NCBI GenBank assembly: GCA_947568535.1
Contig: CANOPF010000008.1
Span: 1-36,187, forward strand
Source of the DNA: an uncultured Clostridium sp.
GTDB lineage: Bacteria; Bacillota; Clostridia; TANB77; CAG-508
Length of the DNA stretch: 36,187 nt
Direction of reading: 5' to 3'
Below, one piece after another: positions 35,367 to 36,187 of this stretch (position 1 is its first letter; every line of letters begins with the position of its first letter). A program made the position numbers and the translations under genes. The notes beneath the pieces are model-generated. The model was not told the DNA's origin, did not search any database, and was given only the letters and a program-made list of their open reading frames with translations.

Positions 35367-35399
35367 AAAGGTAGAAGAAATTCTGCCTTTAAAATTTTT
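35367..35399 (+). terminator. terminator-like hairpin after dnaN
   Basis: A 10-bp stem with one G.U pair (35367-35376 with 35381-35390) is closed by a GAAA tetraloop and followed by AAAATTTTT. It starts three bases after the dnaN stop. The T-tract is offset by four A, so termination may be partial and allow some recF expression. Confidence 0.6.
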
Positions 35400-35407
35400 A
35401 TGAAAAG

Positions 35408-35439
35408 TTTTCCACAAATGATTATATCATTGTGGAAAA
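35408..35439. repeat. inverted pair of DnaA-box-like sequences
   Basis: TTTTCCACA (35408-35416) and its exact reverse complement TGTGGAAAA (35431-35439) lie head to head around a 14-base centre whose flanks also pair (ATGAT/ATCAT). It could be a hairpin or a DnaA-binding site on the far side of dnaN. Confidence 0.75.
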
Positions 35440-35743
35440 AACAGAAATAAAAGAAAAAAATAGCTAAAAATAGTAAAAAAAAGAAAATAAAAGAAAAACC
35501 AATATAAATAGTATAGAATAAATTTATATGATTTTAAAAAAAATATAATAAGTTAATTTGCCATAATTTGGATAAAAAAATAGCAAAAAGTTAAGCAAAT
35601 AGAAAAGACTCACGAAAATCAAAAATAAGGCTTTTTTATTTTTTAGTCATATAAATATAATAGCAGAAAAAATAGAATAAAATAGAATAAATTAGGAAAA
35701 AAAAGATAAAAAAAGATAAAAATATACACAAATGGAGAATAAT

Positions 35744-36187
35744 ATGTGGATAAAAGAAATAAAAATTAATGATTTTAGGAATTATAAACAACAAGAAATA
35801 AAATTAAACCCCAATATTAATTTATTTTATGGAGAAAATGCACAAGGAAAGACAAATATTATAGAAGCTATATTTTTAAGTAGTATGGGAAAGTCTTTCC
35901 GAGCAAAAAAAGATAAAGAAATGATAAAAGTAAATAGTGAAAAATCAGAAGTAGAAATACAATATCAAAAAATAGATAGGGAAGGAAAAATAAAAATTGA
36001 ATTATCCAATAAAAAAAGTGTTTTTATCAATGGAATAAAAATAAAAAAATTAAGTGAATTATTAGGAAAGGTAAATATTATTATTTTTACTCCTGATGAT
36101 ATTAATATTTTAAAAGGATCTCCACAAAATAGAAGAAGATTTTTAGATATTATGATTAGTCAATTAAAACCAAATTATATGTATTAT
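35744..36187 (+). CDS. recF: DNA replication and repair protein RecF (5' part)
   Basis: The first 148 codons of recF; the gene runs off the window. An SMC-like ATPase that loads RecA at gaps. Seen: the N-terminal strand IKEIKINDFRNYKQQEIKL, Walker A YGENAQGKTNIIEA (about 34-47), SSMGKSFRA, and FTPDDINILKGSPQNRRRFL with the conserved RRRFLD. The ATG at 35744 has GGAG seven bases upstream. The portion in the window is uninterrupted. Confidence 0.96.
   Translation, partial: MWIKEIKINDFRNYKQQEIKLNPNINLFYGENAQGKTNIIEAIFLSSMGKSFRAKKDKEMIKVNSEKSEVEIQYQKIDREGKIKIELSNKKSVFINGIKIKKLSELLGKVNIIIFTPDDINILKGSPQNRRRFLDIMISQLKPNYMYY

Larger units (their letters stand above)
35365..35743 (+). other. 379-bp A-rich gap between dnaN and recF
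   Basis: No gene is seen here. In most Firmicutes a small S4-domain protein gene (yaaA/rlbA) sits between dnaN and recF; none is readable in any frame. The gap holds a terminator-like hairpin (35367-35390), an inverted pair of DnaA-box-like sequences (35408-35439), A-rich low-complexity DNA with short repeats of AAAATAGAATA and AAAAAAGAT type (about 35670-35725), and a GACT/AGTC inverted repeat with T-rich centre near 35608-35650. Confidence 0.7.

Overview
The window is a very AT-rich stretch of chromosome around the replication origin of a low-GC Firmicute. It is most likely an uncultured member of the Clostridia: the order parA-parB-DUF4446 / rsmG / mnmG / mnmE / jag / yidC / yidD / rnpA / rpmH // dnaA / dnaN / recF is typical of that class, and the window also has a GerMN-domain gene and a BadF/BcrA-type (2-hydroxyacyl-CoA dehydratase activator) protein. 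oriC is bipartite. DnaA boxes lie upstream of dnaA and again between dnaA and dnaN, where they abut a DnaA-trio-like stretch.

Layout. 1-7.4 kb: a T-rich repeat-bearing stretch, a 63-aa orphan, a GerMN membrane protein (-), a giant two-ATPase activase (+), a patatin-like lipase (-) and a membrane-anchored J-domain protein (+). 7.4-22.4 kb: a minus-strand type IV secretion (T4SS) locus. It has three VirB2-like pilin paralogues, a PrgI/VirB3-like protein, a coiled-coil membrane protein, the VirB4 ATPase, a VirB6/TrbL-like channel protein, a single-TM VirB8/TcpC-like candidate, a five-enzyme-domain cell-wall hydrolase and a second VirB8/TcpC-like candidate. No relaxase or VirD4 coupling protein is in the window. 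22.4-22.8 kb: tRNA-Ser(GCU) and tRNA-Ser(UGA). 22.9-32.1 kb: the conserved origin-proximal minus-strand genes. 32.1-36.2 kb: oriC, dnaA, dnaN and the start of recF.

Main discovery candidate: a genome-level recoding signal. Three genes (patatin, T4SS hydrolase, mnmE) look frameshifted at four places. All four breaks are the same event: an extra C directly before a GGA glycine codon, so that the upstream frame reads CGG and the continuing frame reads GGA. At each site the restored glycine is one that the family conserves: GxSxG of patatin, two positions of the C39-like peptidase, and the PG-x-GG motif of MnmE. Scanning all other genes by eye (roughly 10,000 codons), I found no in-frame CGG, although CGG occurs about 35 times out of frame and CGT, CGA and CGC are all used. 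The simplest reading is that CGG is not used as an arginine codon here and that CGGA is decoded as a four-base glycine codon (or triggers an obligatory +1 shift). With this rule every gene in the window is intact, including a full-length 456-aa MnmE and a 1498-aa hydrolase that needs two shifts.

MnmE itself modifies wobble uridines of tRNAs, including tRNA-Gly(UCC), so a CGGA at its codon 12 could make its synthesis self-regulating. That last step is inference.
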